In this document: positions 39,550 through 46,893 of the stretch, piece after piece
Layout of the letters: each line of letters starts with the position of its first letter
Numbering within the stretch: the stretch's first letter is position 1
NCBI RefSeq assembly: GCF_000010665.1
Contig: NC_012796.1
Span: forward strand, 4,736,001 to 4,800,000
Source of the DNA: Solidesulfovibrio magneticus RS-1
GTDB lineage: Bacteria > Desulfobacterota > Desulfovibrionia > Desulfovibrionales > Desulfovibrionaceae
DNA: 64,000 bases
Direction: 5' to 3'
Translations under genes and position numbers: made by a program
The notes under the pieces: model-generated
The model's input: the letters and a program-made list of their open reading frames with translations, nothing else
Databases searched by the model: none
What the model was told of the DNA's origin: nothing

Positions 39550-40367
39550 ACGAGCGCGGCCTTGTGCGCCTGCGCGCGGCGCTGGGCTGGCTGGCCGCCG
39601 GCCTGTGCCTGTCCGCCGCCGTAGCCCTGGCCGACAGTTTTGTGTCCAGTGTGCGCACCGGCCCGAACACCTTCTCGGTTCCGGCCGGCGGCACGGAAAG
39701 CCTTTCCGGGCCGCTGCCCGTGGAAGCCAAGGACGCCCAGGACATGGCCGTTTCTATCGACCGCCCGGGCGTTTCGCTCAACATCACCACCCAGACCCAG
39801 GGCTTCTGGATGGGCAACCGCATGTGGCAGGGGACCCTGACCGCCGCCCCGAACGCGGCCCCGGGCATGACCACCGTGGTCCTGCGCGGCCCCGGCGGCG
39901 ACGCCGCCTCGCCGCCCCAGCCCTTTTTCATCCACCTCTTCGCCGACGAAGCCGCCCTCAAAGCCGCCTCCCAGTCCCACTTCGTGCGCCTTACCGGCCA
40001 GTCCCCCATGGCCGTCGCCGGCTACTGCCTGGCCGCTGCCTGTCTGGTCGGCTGCGGCGTCTACCTCGCCTCCCGCCGCCTGGAAGCCATCTGGGCCAGC
40101 CAGGGCAAGGCCGTGGTCTACATGACCAAGAAAACGCCTGACGGCCTGCTGATTTCCTTTGCCCTGGGCTCGGAGCAGGGCCTGGCCACCGGCTGCGCCG
40201 TGGATGTCCACGACGAGTCGGGCCTGCCCGTGGCCAAGGCTTCGGTGGTGCGCTGCTCCGCTGCCGACGCCGCCGCCCTGGTGGTTGGGCAGGACAAGGT
40301 GACCCTGGGCAACATCGTGAGCCTGGCCGCCGCCCCGGCCAAGGCCGCCGACGCCCCCCACGCCTAA
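39546..40367 (+). CDS. Exported/membrane protein of unknown function
   Basis: GTG at 39546 gives 273 residues. A signal peptide (ALGWLAAGLCLSAAVALA) is followed by a periplasmic beta-rich part (FSVPAGGTESLSGPLPVEAK, then SLNITTQTQGFWMGNRMWQG), a membrane span near residue 160 (VAGYCLAAACLVGCGVYLAS) and a C-terminal cytoplasmic part (GLATGCAVDVHDESGLPVA). It pairs with the small upstream membrane gene. No family recognised. It is transcribed rightward and ends 82 nt before the convergent superoxide dismutase gene. Confidence 0.65.
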   Translation: MNERGLVRLRAALGWLAAGLCLSAAVALADSFVSSVRTGPNTFSVPAGGTESLSGPLPVEAKDAQDMAVSIDRPGVSLNITTQTQGFWMGNRMWQGTLTAAPNAAPGMTTVVLRGPGGDAASPPQPFFIHLFADEAALKAASQSHFVRLTGQSPMAVAGYCLAAACLVGCGVYLASRRLEAIWASQGKAVVYMTKKTPDGLLISFALGSEQGLATGCAVDVHDESGLPVAKASVVRCSAADAAALVVGQDKVTLGNIVSLAAAPAKAADAPHA

Positions 40368-40377
40368 GACCCGCGTA

Positions 40378-40412
40378 AAAAAAGGGACCGCAGCCGAAAC
40401 CACGATCCCTGA
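40378..40412 (-). terminator. Terminator of the superoxide dismutase gene
   Basis: On the minus strand AGGGATCG and CGGTCCCT form a short stem with one mismatch. It is followed by TTTTTTT (40384-40378). Confidence 0.5.
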
Positions 40413-40448
40413 CGACGCTTTTCCCGCCCGTTTCCGGGCCCTTGCCGG

Positions 40449-41150
40449 CTAGCCCAGGTTCTGCGCAGCGAACTCCCAATTGACGAGCTTTTCCAGCACG
40501 CCCTTGACGTATTCCGCCCGGCGGTTCTGGTAATCCAGATAGTAGGCGTGCTCCCAGACATCGATGACCCACAGGGGCTTCAAGCCTTCCTGCAGGGGGT
40601 TGTCGGCGTTGCCGGTCTTGACCACGGAAAGTTTGCCGGCGGGATCGGCCACAAGCCAGGCCCAGCCGCTGCCGAACTGGGCCACGGCCGCCTCGGCCAG
40701 GGCCTTGTTCAGGGCCTCCTGGCCGCCAAAGGAGGTGTCAATGGCCTTTTGCAGCTTGGCCGAAGGCTTGCCGCCGGCGGCCGACAGCCCGTTCCAGTAG
40801 AACACGTGGTTCCAGGCCTGGGCCGCATTGCGGAATAGGCCCACCAGCTTCTGGTCCTTGGCTGCTTCCAAAAAGACCTTTTCCAGGGGTTGGCCGGCAA
40901 GGGGCGTGTCGGCCACCAGTTTGTTGGCGTTGTCGAAATAGCCCAGGGTGTGCTTGCCGTAATGAAAGCTCACGGTCCTGGCCGAAATGACCGGCTCCAG
41001 GGCGTTTTCGGCATAAGGCAGTTTGGGAGCCTCGAAGGCGGCGGCTGCGGCCGATGACGGACGCAGCATCCCTCCGGCCATAAAAAAAAGTCCCGTGCCG
41101 GCCACCAGACGCAGGGCCTGGCGGCGGGAAACGGTCAACGGACTCGGCAT
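40449..41150 (-). CDS. Tat-exported Fe/Mn superoxide dismutase
   Basis: The 233-residue protein is an iron-type SOD with a twin-arginine signal (SRRQALRLVAGTGLFFMAGG). The mature part starts FEAPKLPYAENALEPVISA. Metal ligands are the His in FHYGKH, the His in NHVFYWNGL, the Asp in VIDVWEHAY and the His that follows it. AAGGAGGATGCGCC precedes the ATG. Export places it in the periplasm, where it can remove superoxide. Its nearest upstream neighbours are the ECF sigma cluster on the same strand, 134 nt away. Confidence 0.9.
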   Translation of the reverse strand: MPSPLTVSRRQALRLVAGTGLFFMAGGMLRPSSAAAAAFEAPKLPYAENALEPVISARTVSFHYGKHTLGYFDNANKLVADTPLAGQPLEKVFLEAAKDQKLVGLFRNAAQAWNHVFYWNGLSAAGGKPSAKLQKAIDTSFGGQEALNKALAEAAVAQFGSGWAWLVADPAGKLSVVKTGNADNPLQEGLKPLWVIDVWEHAYYLDYQNRRAEYVKGVLEKLVNWEFAAQNLG

Positions 41151-41283
41151 GGCGCATCCTCCTTGCGCGGGGCGACTGACGGACACCCGGCGCGTTGGCG
41201 GTTGGGCGGGCCGGCGCGAGCCGGCCCGCCTGGGGATTGCGCCCCTTATGCCACAAAATACGGAAGAGGGGAACGGGGAAAGG

Positions 41284-42093
41284 CTACTTGGCCGGCGCGT
41301 CGCCGTTTGGGGGCAGCGTCCGGCCCTGGGGATCGGCCGGAGGCGGACCATCGGCCGCCGAAGGCGGATTGCCGGGGGCGGCCTTACCGGTCGAATCGGC
41401 GGCCGGGTCGGTCTCGGCCTTGTCAGCCGGCCTGGTTGCGCCATCCGGGCGAGGCGTCTTCTCCGGCCAGGCGTCCCGGCGAGGCGGCGGGCCGAAGCCC
41501 GGCCCAGGGCCGCCCGGTCGCGGCGGGCCGAAGCCGTCTGGGGGGGGGCCGAAACCATCAGGCGGCGGACCAAAGCCGTCTGGCGGGGGCGGCGGCGGCA
41601 GATCCCACTCCGGATCGAACAGGTCCGGCGGCGGTGGCGGGCCATGGCGAGGACCGAAGCCGTCAGGCGGCGAGCCGAAGCCGTCGGGAGGCGGAGGCGG
41701 CGGGCCGAGACGGTCCATGACCTTGCGCCGGGCCTCCAGCCGGGCCATGACGTCGGCGAATTTTTCCCGCTGTTCCGGCGTCAAAAGCGCCTTGGTCAAT
41801 TGAATGCTCGTGTCGATGAGCTCCTGCATGCGCGGTTCCTGCTCGCGGCGCAGAGCAATGATCTGCCGGGTCGTGTCCATGATGATGGGCCGCAGCTTGT
41901 CCTGCTGCTCCTGGCTGAGATCGAGATCGCTGGTGATGCGCCGCAAGGCCATGGCGGCGAAATGGCGTGGATCGCCGTGCATGAGGGCCAAGGGGCCGCG
42001 TTCTCCAAGCAGCCGGGAGCCGACGACGCCTACCACCGCGCCCGAGGCAAAAAGCACGACGCCGGCAATGATCTTTACGAATTTCGGATGCAT
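41284..42093 (-). CDS. CpxP/Spy-like periplasmic protein with PPDGFG repeats
   Basis: The 269-residue protein has an N-terminal membrane anchor (FVKIIAGVVLFASGAVVGVV), a helical LTXXQ-like region (LDLSQEQQDKLRPIIMDTTR, LTPEQREKFADVMARLEARR) as in CpxP, Spy and CnrX-type sensors, and then a long low-complexity tail in which PPDGFG occurs several times. The tail is rich in P, D, G. The helical part resembles periplasmic metal or stress sensors. It is the last gene of the sigma cluster. The ATG at 42093 has TAAGGTTGGTC upstream. Confidence 0.78.
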   Translation of the reverse strand: MHPKFVKIIAGVVLFASGAVVGVVGSRLLGERGPLALMHGDPRHFAAMALRRITSDLDLSQEQQDKLRPIIMDTTRQIIALRREQEPRMQELIDTSIQLTKALLTPEQREKFADVMARLEARRKVMDRLGPPPPPPDGFGSPPDGFGPRHGPPPPPDLFDPEWDLPPPPPPDGFGPPPDGFGPPPDGFGPPRPGGPGPGFGPPPRRDAWPEKTPRPDGATRPADKAETDPAADSTGKAAPGNPPSAADGPPPADPQGRTLPPNGDAPAK

Positions 42094-42101
42094 GACCAAC
42101 C

Positions 42102-42713
42102 TTACACGCCCAACAGCGACACGACGACCTGGCCGCTGGGATCATAAAAGAGCAGCCGTCCCAGCTCGTCTTCCAGACCGGAACCAAAGGCCAGGGCGAA
42201 AAGCACCGTGGCCGCGGCCAGAAAACCCGCGCCGGCGGCCATGCGCCACAGCACCCGGGCCTCCTCGGCCTCGGGAGCGGTGTCCTCGGCCTGGATGGCG
42301 GCCACCACCGAACCGGCCAAGCCGGCGTCGAGGGGCGGCGTCCGCCGGCCGGCATGAGCCGCGCGCAAAACGCTTTCCAATCGGTCGATGCGCTCCTGGC
42401 GCGACGGCGGGACGTCCAAGACGCCGGTCTCGCCGGCCTTGATGGAAGCCAGGACGGCGTCGGCCAGGCCGGGGTCGGCGGCAGGCGTCGGGCGGCCGGC
42501 ATGGGCCGCGCGCAAAACGTCCTCCAACCGGCCAAGGCGCTTACCGGCCTCGGCGGCCAAGGGAGCGGAGGGGGACGGCGCGGCCTTGATGGCGGCCAAC
42601 ACCGAGGCGGCCATATCCGGGACCTCGGCCGGGGCTGGGGCCTCGCGACGGGCATGGGCCGCCCGAAGCGCCGCCTCCAGGCGGTCGATACGCCGGGAAT
42701 TGTTTCCGTCCAT
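42102..42713 (-). CDS. Membrane protein with three internal repeats, possible anti-sigma factor
   Basis: GGAGGTATCC precedes the ATG at 42713, giving 203 residues. The cytoplasmic part repeats RLEAALRAAHARR...SVLAAIKA three times, at about residues 11-43, 62-92 and 111-141. One span (MAAGAGFLAAATVLFALAFG) lies near 157-178, and a short periplasmic end follows. It lies between an ECF sigma gene and a periplasmic sensor gene, the position of an anti-sigma factor. There is no zinc-type anti-sigma motif, so the role is inferred from context. Confidence 0.7.
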   Translation of the reverse strand: MDGNNSRRIDRLEAALRAAHARREAPAPAEVPDMAASVLAAIKAAPSPSAPLAAEAGKRLGRLEDVLRAAHAGRPTPAADPGLADAVLASIKAGETGVLDVPPSRQERIDRLESVLRAAHAGRRTPPLDAGLAGSVVAAIQAEDTAPEAEEARVLWRMAAGAGFLAAATVLFALAFGSGLEDELGRLLFYDPSGQVVVSLLGV

Positions 42714-42723
42714 GGATACCTCC

Positions 42724-43314
42724 TTACGCGCCAAGCACGTCGCCGAGCAGTTCGCGAAGCTTTTTGCGTGCCCGAAAGGCCCGCACCTTCACGTTGGGGA
42801 CGCTTAAGCCCAACATCTCGGCCGCCTCGGCCACCGGCCGCTCTTCCAGGTGGGTCAGCGTCACCACCATGCGGTCCGTGGCCGACAACTTGTCCAGGGC
42901 CCAGCGCAGCAGTTCCTCGGCCTCGCGCCGGGATGCCGTGTCCTCGGCCGCCTCGCCCGTGGCCAGGGCCGCGACCTCTTCGGCATAGGCCCGGCACTCG
43001 TCGGACAGGTCGGACTCCGGCCGTTCCTTGATCCGGTACTGGGCCCGCCAGAAGTCGTGGCAGGCGCGCACCGCCACCTTGGCCAGCCAGTGGCCAAGGG
43101 GACTCTCGCCCCGGTAGCCGCCCAGGGACCGGTAGGCCCGCACGAACACCTCATGGGTCAGCTCGCCCACCCGGTCCCGGGGCGCGTGGCCGGAAACGAT
43201 CCCGGCCACGCGCCCCTGGTACTTGGTCACGATGGCGGCATAGGCGTCCACCTCGCCGGCCCGGATCGCCTTCAGCGTCCGGGCATCCTCGATGTCCAAC
43301 ACCGCCTCGCCCAT
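42724..43314 (-). CDS. ECF-type RNA polymerase sigma factor
   Basis: The 196-residue protein has the two ECF domains. Sigma region 2 runs TKYQGRVAGIVSGHAPRDRV, ELTHEVFVRAYRSLGGYRGE and LGHWLAKVAVRACHDFWRAQ; sigma region 4 runs LDKLSATDRMVVTLTHLEER to AAEMLGLSVPNVKVRAFRAR. It is 10 nt upstream of the possible anti-sigma gene and 13 nt downstream of the first CpxP/Spy-like gene. The start at 43314 is chosen to keep the gene within the operon; the ribosome binding site is weak. Confidence 0.92.
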   Translation of the reverse strand: MGEAVLDIEDARTLKAIRAGEVDAYAAIVTKYQGRVAGIVSGHAPRDRVGELTHEVFVRAYRSLGGYRGESPLGHWLAKVAVRACHDFWRAQYRIKERPESDLSDECRAYAEEVAALATGEAAEDTASRREAEELLRWALDKLSATDRMVVTLTHLEERPVAEAAEMLGLSVPNVKVRAFRARKKLRELLGDVLGA

Positions 43315-43327
43315 AACGCCCCGAGGT

Positions 43328-43828
43328 TTAGCTGTTCCTGCCGGCGTGGGAATCAATCCACTCATTGACCAGCTCATGGCCGGCATGAAAGCGCTCCTTG
43401 GCGTCGCGCGGGGGCCGCGGCGGCAGGGTTTCTTCCCACAGCTTGCGCTGCTCCGGGGTCAAAAGGGCCAACACCGAGGCTTCGACCTTGCCCCGCATCA
43501 CGGCCATGTCCTCGCCGGCCGCAGCCACGGCCCGGCTGGCCTGGCGCACCCGCTCCTCGTTGCCGGGTTCGGTGCGCATGACCAGCCCCATGGCGTCGAA
43601 GGCCTCGCGCATGGCGGCCATGCCGGCATCGAAGGCCTGGCGGTTGTTTTTGAGGACCACGGCCACGTCATGTTTCTGGGCGTCGGTCAGCTTAAGCGAC
43701 AGCAGCCGGTCAAGCAATCCTTCGGGTCCGGGGCCGCCGGGACCGCCCGGTCCGGGGCCGGCGGCCACGGCAAAGGCCGAGCCGACCAGGATGGCCAGGG
43801 TGAGCAGTCCGTAACAAAGCTTCTTCAT
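43328..43828 (-). CDS. CpxP/Spy-like periplasmic protein (first gene of the sigma cluster)
   Basis: The 166-residue protein has a signal peptide (KKLCYGLLTLAILVGSAFAV) and a Gly/Pro-rich start, then the helical LTDAQKHDVAVVLKNNRQAF and LALLTPEQRKLWEETLPPRP, both resembling the LTxxQ motif of CpxP, Spy and CnrX. GGAGGTCATCCC precedes the ATG. It lies upstream of the ECF sigma gene. With the similar protein at the other end, the cluster resembles CnrYXH-type signalling. The gap 43829-44060 has no gene I can support. Confidence 0.8.
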   Translation of the reverse strand: MKKLCYGLLTLAILVGSAFAVAAGPGPGGPGGPGPEGLLDRLLSLKLTDAQKHDVAVVLKNNRQAFDAGMAAMREAFDAMGLVMRTEPGNEERVRQASRAVAAAGEDMAVMRGKVEASVLALLTPEQRKLWEETLPPRPPRDAKERFHAGHELVNEWIDSHAGRNS

Positions 43829-44060
43829 GGGATGACCTCCCGCGTGGGATGGGACGGCGGGGCCGTCCGTTTGCGCGATTGGTCGGGAGGAGCGCCCGGC
43901 TGGTTACAGATTCGGGACGGCCCTGGCGACCCGCCCCGAACGCGGTAAGCATTTCCGGCTCATGCCGCGTCCTCCAGAAACGTCCACGCTTTTGGCCGGC
44001 AACGGGCCGGGCGCGGTTTTCCAACAAACCCCCGCCCGGCCCGCGAAACAGACGCGGCCC

Positions 44061-45113
44061 TTAGGCGATGGTGACCTCGGGGCACAGATAGACGTCCTGG
44101 ATGGCGTTTAACAGTTTGACGCCCTCGGCCATGGGCCGCTGGAAGGCCTTGCGGCCGGAAATGAGTCCCATGCCGCCGGCCCGCTTGTTGATGACGGCCG
44201 TGGACACGGCTTCGGCGAAATCAGCCGCGCCCGACGCGCCGCCGGAATTGATCAGCCCGATGCGGCCCATGAAGCAGTTGGCCACCTGATAGCGGGTGAG
44301 GTCGATGGGATGGTCGGTAGTCAGCTCGCTGTAGACGCGCTTGTCGGTCTTGCCGAAGCCCACGGCGGTGTAGCCGCCGTTATTCGTTGGTTGCTTCTGC
44401 TTGACGATGTCCGCGCCGATGGTAGCGGCCAGGTGGTTGGCCTGGCCGGTGAGATCGGCCGAGGTGTGGTAGTCCACGCCGTTTTTGACAAACGCGGGAT
44501 TGCGCAGATAGGCCCAGAGGATGGCGGCCATGCCCAGTTCGTGGGCCCGGGCAAAGGCTTCGGAGATCTCCTGGATCTGGCGGCGGCATTCGGGCGAGCC
44601 GAAATAGACCGTTGCCCCCACGGCCGCCGCGCCCATGTCGTAGGCCTGCTCCACCGAGGCGAACAAGGTCTGGTCGTGGATGGCCGGCAGGGACAGCAGC
44701 TCGTTGTGGTTGATCTTGAGAATAAAGGGAATCTTGTGGGCGTATTTGCGGGCCACCGACCCCAACACGCCCAGGGTCGAGGCCACGGCGTTGCAGCCGG
44801 CCTCGATGGCCAGTTTGACGATGTTTTCCGGGTCGAAATAGATCGGGTTGGGGGCGAACGAGGCCGCGGCCGAATGTTCAATGCCCTGGTCCACGGGCAG
44901 GATGGACAGGTAGCCGGTCCCGGCCAGGCGGCCGTGGCCGTACATGGCGGCCATGGACCGGATGACCGGCACGGGCCGGTCGGTGGCCGTGAAAATCGTA
45001 TCGAGGTAGTCCGGACCGGGCAGGTGCAGGGACTCCTTGGGGATGGTCCGGCAAACGTGGGCAAGCAGGCTCTCGGCCGAGTCGCCGAGGTATCCGGTGA
45101 TGGCTTGGATCAT
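44061..45113 (-). CDS. fbaB: Class I fructose-bisphosphate aldolase (FbaB/DhnA type)
   Basis: The 350-residue protein matches the DhnA-type class I aldolase: [20 protein letters not shown] near residue 70, [12 protein letters not shown] near 130, and [20 protein letters not shown] near 290. The Schiff-base lysine is likely the K in [20 protein letters not shown] (residues about 238-255). It splits fructose-1,6-bisphosphate in central metabolism. CAAAGGAGGCGGCCCG precedes the ATG. It is divergent from the exported hydrolase; the 200 bp between them hold the promoters. Confidence 0.95.
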   Translation of the reverse strand: MIQAITGYLGDSAESLLAHVCRTIPKESLHLPGPDYLDTIFTATDRPVPVIRSMAAMYGHGRLAGTGYLSILPVDQGIEHSAAASFAPNPIYFDPENIVKLAIEAGCNAVASTLGVLGSVARKYAHKIPFILKINHNELLSLPAIHDQTLFASVEQAYDMGAAAVGATVYFGSPECRRQIQEISEAFARAHELGMAAILWAYLRNPAFVKNGVDYHTSADLTGQANHLAATIGADIVKQKQPTNNGGYTAVGFGKTDKRVYSELTTDHPIDLTRYQVANCFMGRIGLINSGGASGAADFAEAVSTAVINKRAGGMGLISGRKAFQRPMAEGVKLLNAIQDVYLCPEVTIA

Positions 45114-45313
45114 ACGGGCCGCCTCCTTTGGCAGGTTACGGGCAACACTAGGGCAAACGCCGCCTTGTTCACAACCCCAAAACGCCTTTTTTCCCTGCCC
45201 GGGCCGGGCGTCGGCGGCGGGGCGGCCCGGCGACGAACCGGCGGCGGCCGATGGCGGCGGCTTGCCCCCGCCCCCCGGCCCGATCTATAGCCAAGTATCC
45301 AAGGAGGTCCGCC

Positions 45314-46090
45314 ATGCTGCTCGAAACCGTCCTGACCCTGGCCCTGGTTCTCACGCTTAGCGCTCCGGCCGTGGCCGCAGCCCCAGCCGACGCCCCGGGG
45401 ACCGCCCCCAAGGCCACGCCCATACCCACGCAAGACACCATCGAGACCAGCGCCGGTCCCCTCACCCTGCGCTTTATCGGCCACGGCTCCCTGGCCTTTG
45501 CCTTCGCCGGCAAGACCATCTACGTCGATCCCTACGGCAAGGTCGGCGACTACGCGGCCATGCCCAAGGCCGATCTGGTCCTTATCACCCACGAGCACGG
45601 CGACCACCTGGACCCGGCGGCGCTGGCCGCCGTGGCCGGGCCGGACACGCCCCTGGTGGTCAGCGAAGTCGTGCGGGAAAAGCTCGGCCGGGGCACGGCG
45701 CTCAAAAACGGCGAAACAACCGAGGTCCTGGGCATCCCCATCGCCGCCGTGCCGGCCTACAACATCAAACACAAGCGCGACACCGGCGAGCACTTCCACC
45801 CCAAGGGCCGGGGCAACGGCTATGTCCTGACCTTTGGCGACGTACGGGTCTACGTGGCCGGCGACACCGAGGACATCCCGGAAATGGCCGCCCTGGCCGG
45901 GGTGGACGTCGCCTTTGTCCCCATGAACCTGCCCTATACGATGACGCCGGAAATGGCCGCCGCCGCCGGACTGACCTTGCAGCCGAAAAAGGCGCTCTAC
46001 CCGTACCACTACGGCGAGACCGACCCGGCCCGGCTGGTGGAGCTGCTGGCCGGCTCGGGCATCGAGGTGCGGGTGCGCGATCTGCGCTGA
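45314..46090 (+). CDS. Exported metallo-beta-lactamase-fold hydrolase (UPF0173-like)
   Basis: The 258-residue protein has a signal peptide (LETVLTLALVLTLSAPAVAA) and a metallo-beta-lactamase core with THEHGDHLD (the HxHxDH metal motif), LRFIGHGSLAFAFAGKTIYV near residue 60, and later VYVAGDTEDIPEM. The family's substrates are unknown, but several members are lactonase-like or phosphodiesterase-like. AAGGAGGTCCGCC precedes the ATG. It ends before the NlpC/P60 gene across a 190-bp gap. Confidence 0.88.
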   Translation: MLLETVLTLALVLTLSAPAVAAAPADAPGTAPKATPIPTQDTIETSAGPLTLRFIGHGSLAFAFAGKTIYVDPYGKVGDYAAMPKADLVLITHEHGDHLDPAALAAVAGPDTPLVVSEVVREKLGRGTALKNGETTEVLGIPIAAVPAYNIKHKRDTGEHFHPKGRGNGYVLTFGDVRVYVAGDTEDIPEMAALAGVDVAFVPMNLPYTMTPEMAAAAGLTLQPKKALYPYHYGETDPARLVELLAGSGIEVRVRDLR

Positions 46091-46278
46091 GGCGGCTGCC
46101 AAGTACGCGGCAGGGCAGGCTCCTGGCCGAACCGGCGCGACGTCGGGAGCTGGCCCGACCGGCCGGGGCAGCCCCCCCGGGCAAGAGCCGGGCGCAACGC
46201 CGGGAACCACGGCCGGGGCGTAGCCTGAGCCTGCGGCGGCACGGGATTTGCTGATTCCCGGGACGGAGGTCCGGGACC

Positions 46279-46755
46279 ATGTTCGTTGTTTGTCGTCTCG
46301 CCCTGCTGGCCTGCTTCGCCCTCTTCCTTGGCGGCTGCGCCTTTTCCGTGGCCGACCGGGCTCCCTTCGCGCCGCCGCCGGCAACGGGCACGGTGCTGGA
46401 GACTGCCCGGGAACTCATTGGCGTACCCTACCGCCCGGCCGGGGAAACCCCCGGCGAAGGCTTTGATTGTTCAGGTTTCGTCAAATGGGTCTACGCCCGC
46501 CACGGCATCCGCCTGCCCCGGCGCACCCAGGACCAGCTCATGGCCGGCCGCCCGGTGCGCAAAGAGGAGCTTCGGGCCGGGGATCTGGTCTTTTTCGCCC
46601 CTTCCGGGGCACTTTCGAGCCTGCATGTTGGCATTTTCGACGGCCACGGCGGCTTCATCCACAGCCCCTCCCGGGGTGGCCGGGTGCGCCAGGAGACGAT
46701 CTGGGCGCCATACTGGAAATCCAGTTATTACGCGGCGAACAGGGTAACACAGTAA
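46279..46755 (+). CDS. NlpC/P60 family lipoprotein peptidase
   Basis: The 158-residue protein has a lipoprotein signal with lipobox LGGC (Cys near residue 20) and an NlpC/P60 domain. The catalytic Cys is in GFDCSGFVKWVYARHG, the His in SSLHVGIF, and the third residue probably in GGFIHSPSRG. The family cuts gamma-D-Glu-diaminopimelate bonds in peptidoglycan. CGGAGGTCCGGGACC precedes the ATG. It is followed by a 138-bp gap before the hybrid kinase. Confidence 0.9.
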   Translation: MFVVCRLALLACFALFLGGCAFSVADRAPFAPPPATGTVLETARELIGVPYRPAGETPGEGFDCSGFVKWVYARHGIRLPRRTQDQLMAGRPVRKEELRAGDLVFFAPSGALSSLHVGIFDGHGGFIHSPSRGGRVRQETIWAPYWKSSYYAANRVTQ

Positions 46756-46893
46756 CGATCAGGACAACCGGGAAAGCCTTTGACAGCTTTTCCGGTTTGT
46801 CTTTAAGAAAGCTAGAAATTCATACTGTAGGCCGCCACGGCGCGCCCGGTCCGCCGCCAGGCTCCCGGGTTCCGGGCCAGCGGCGGGACACCC

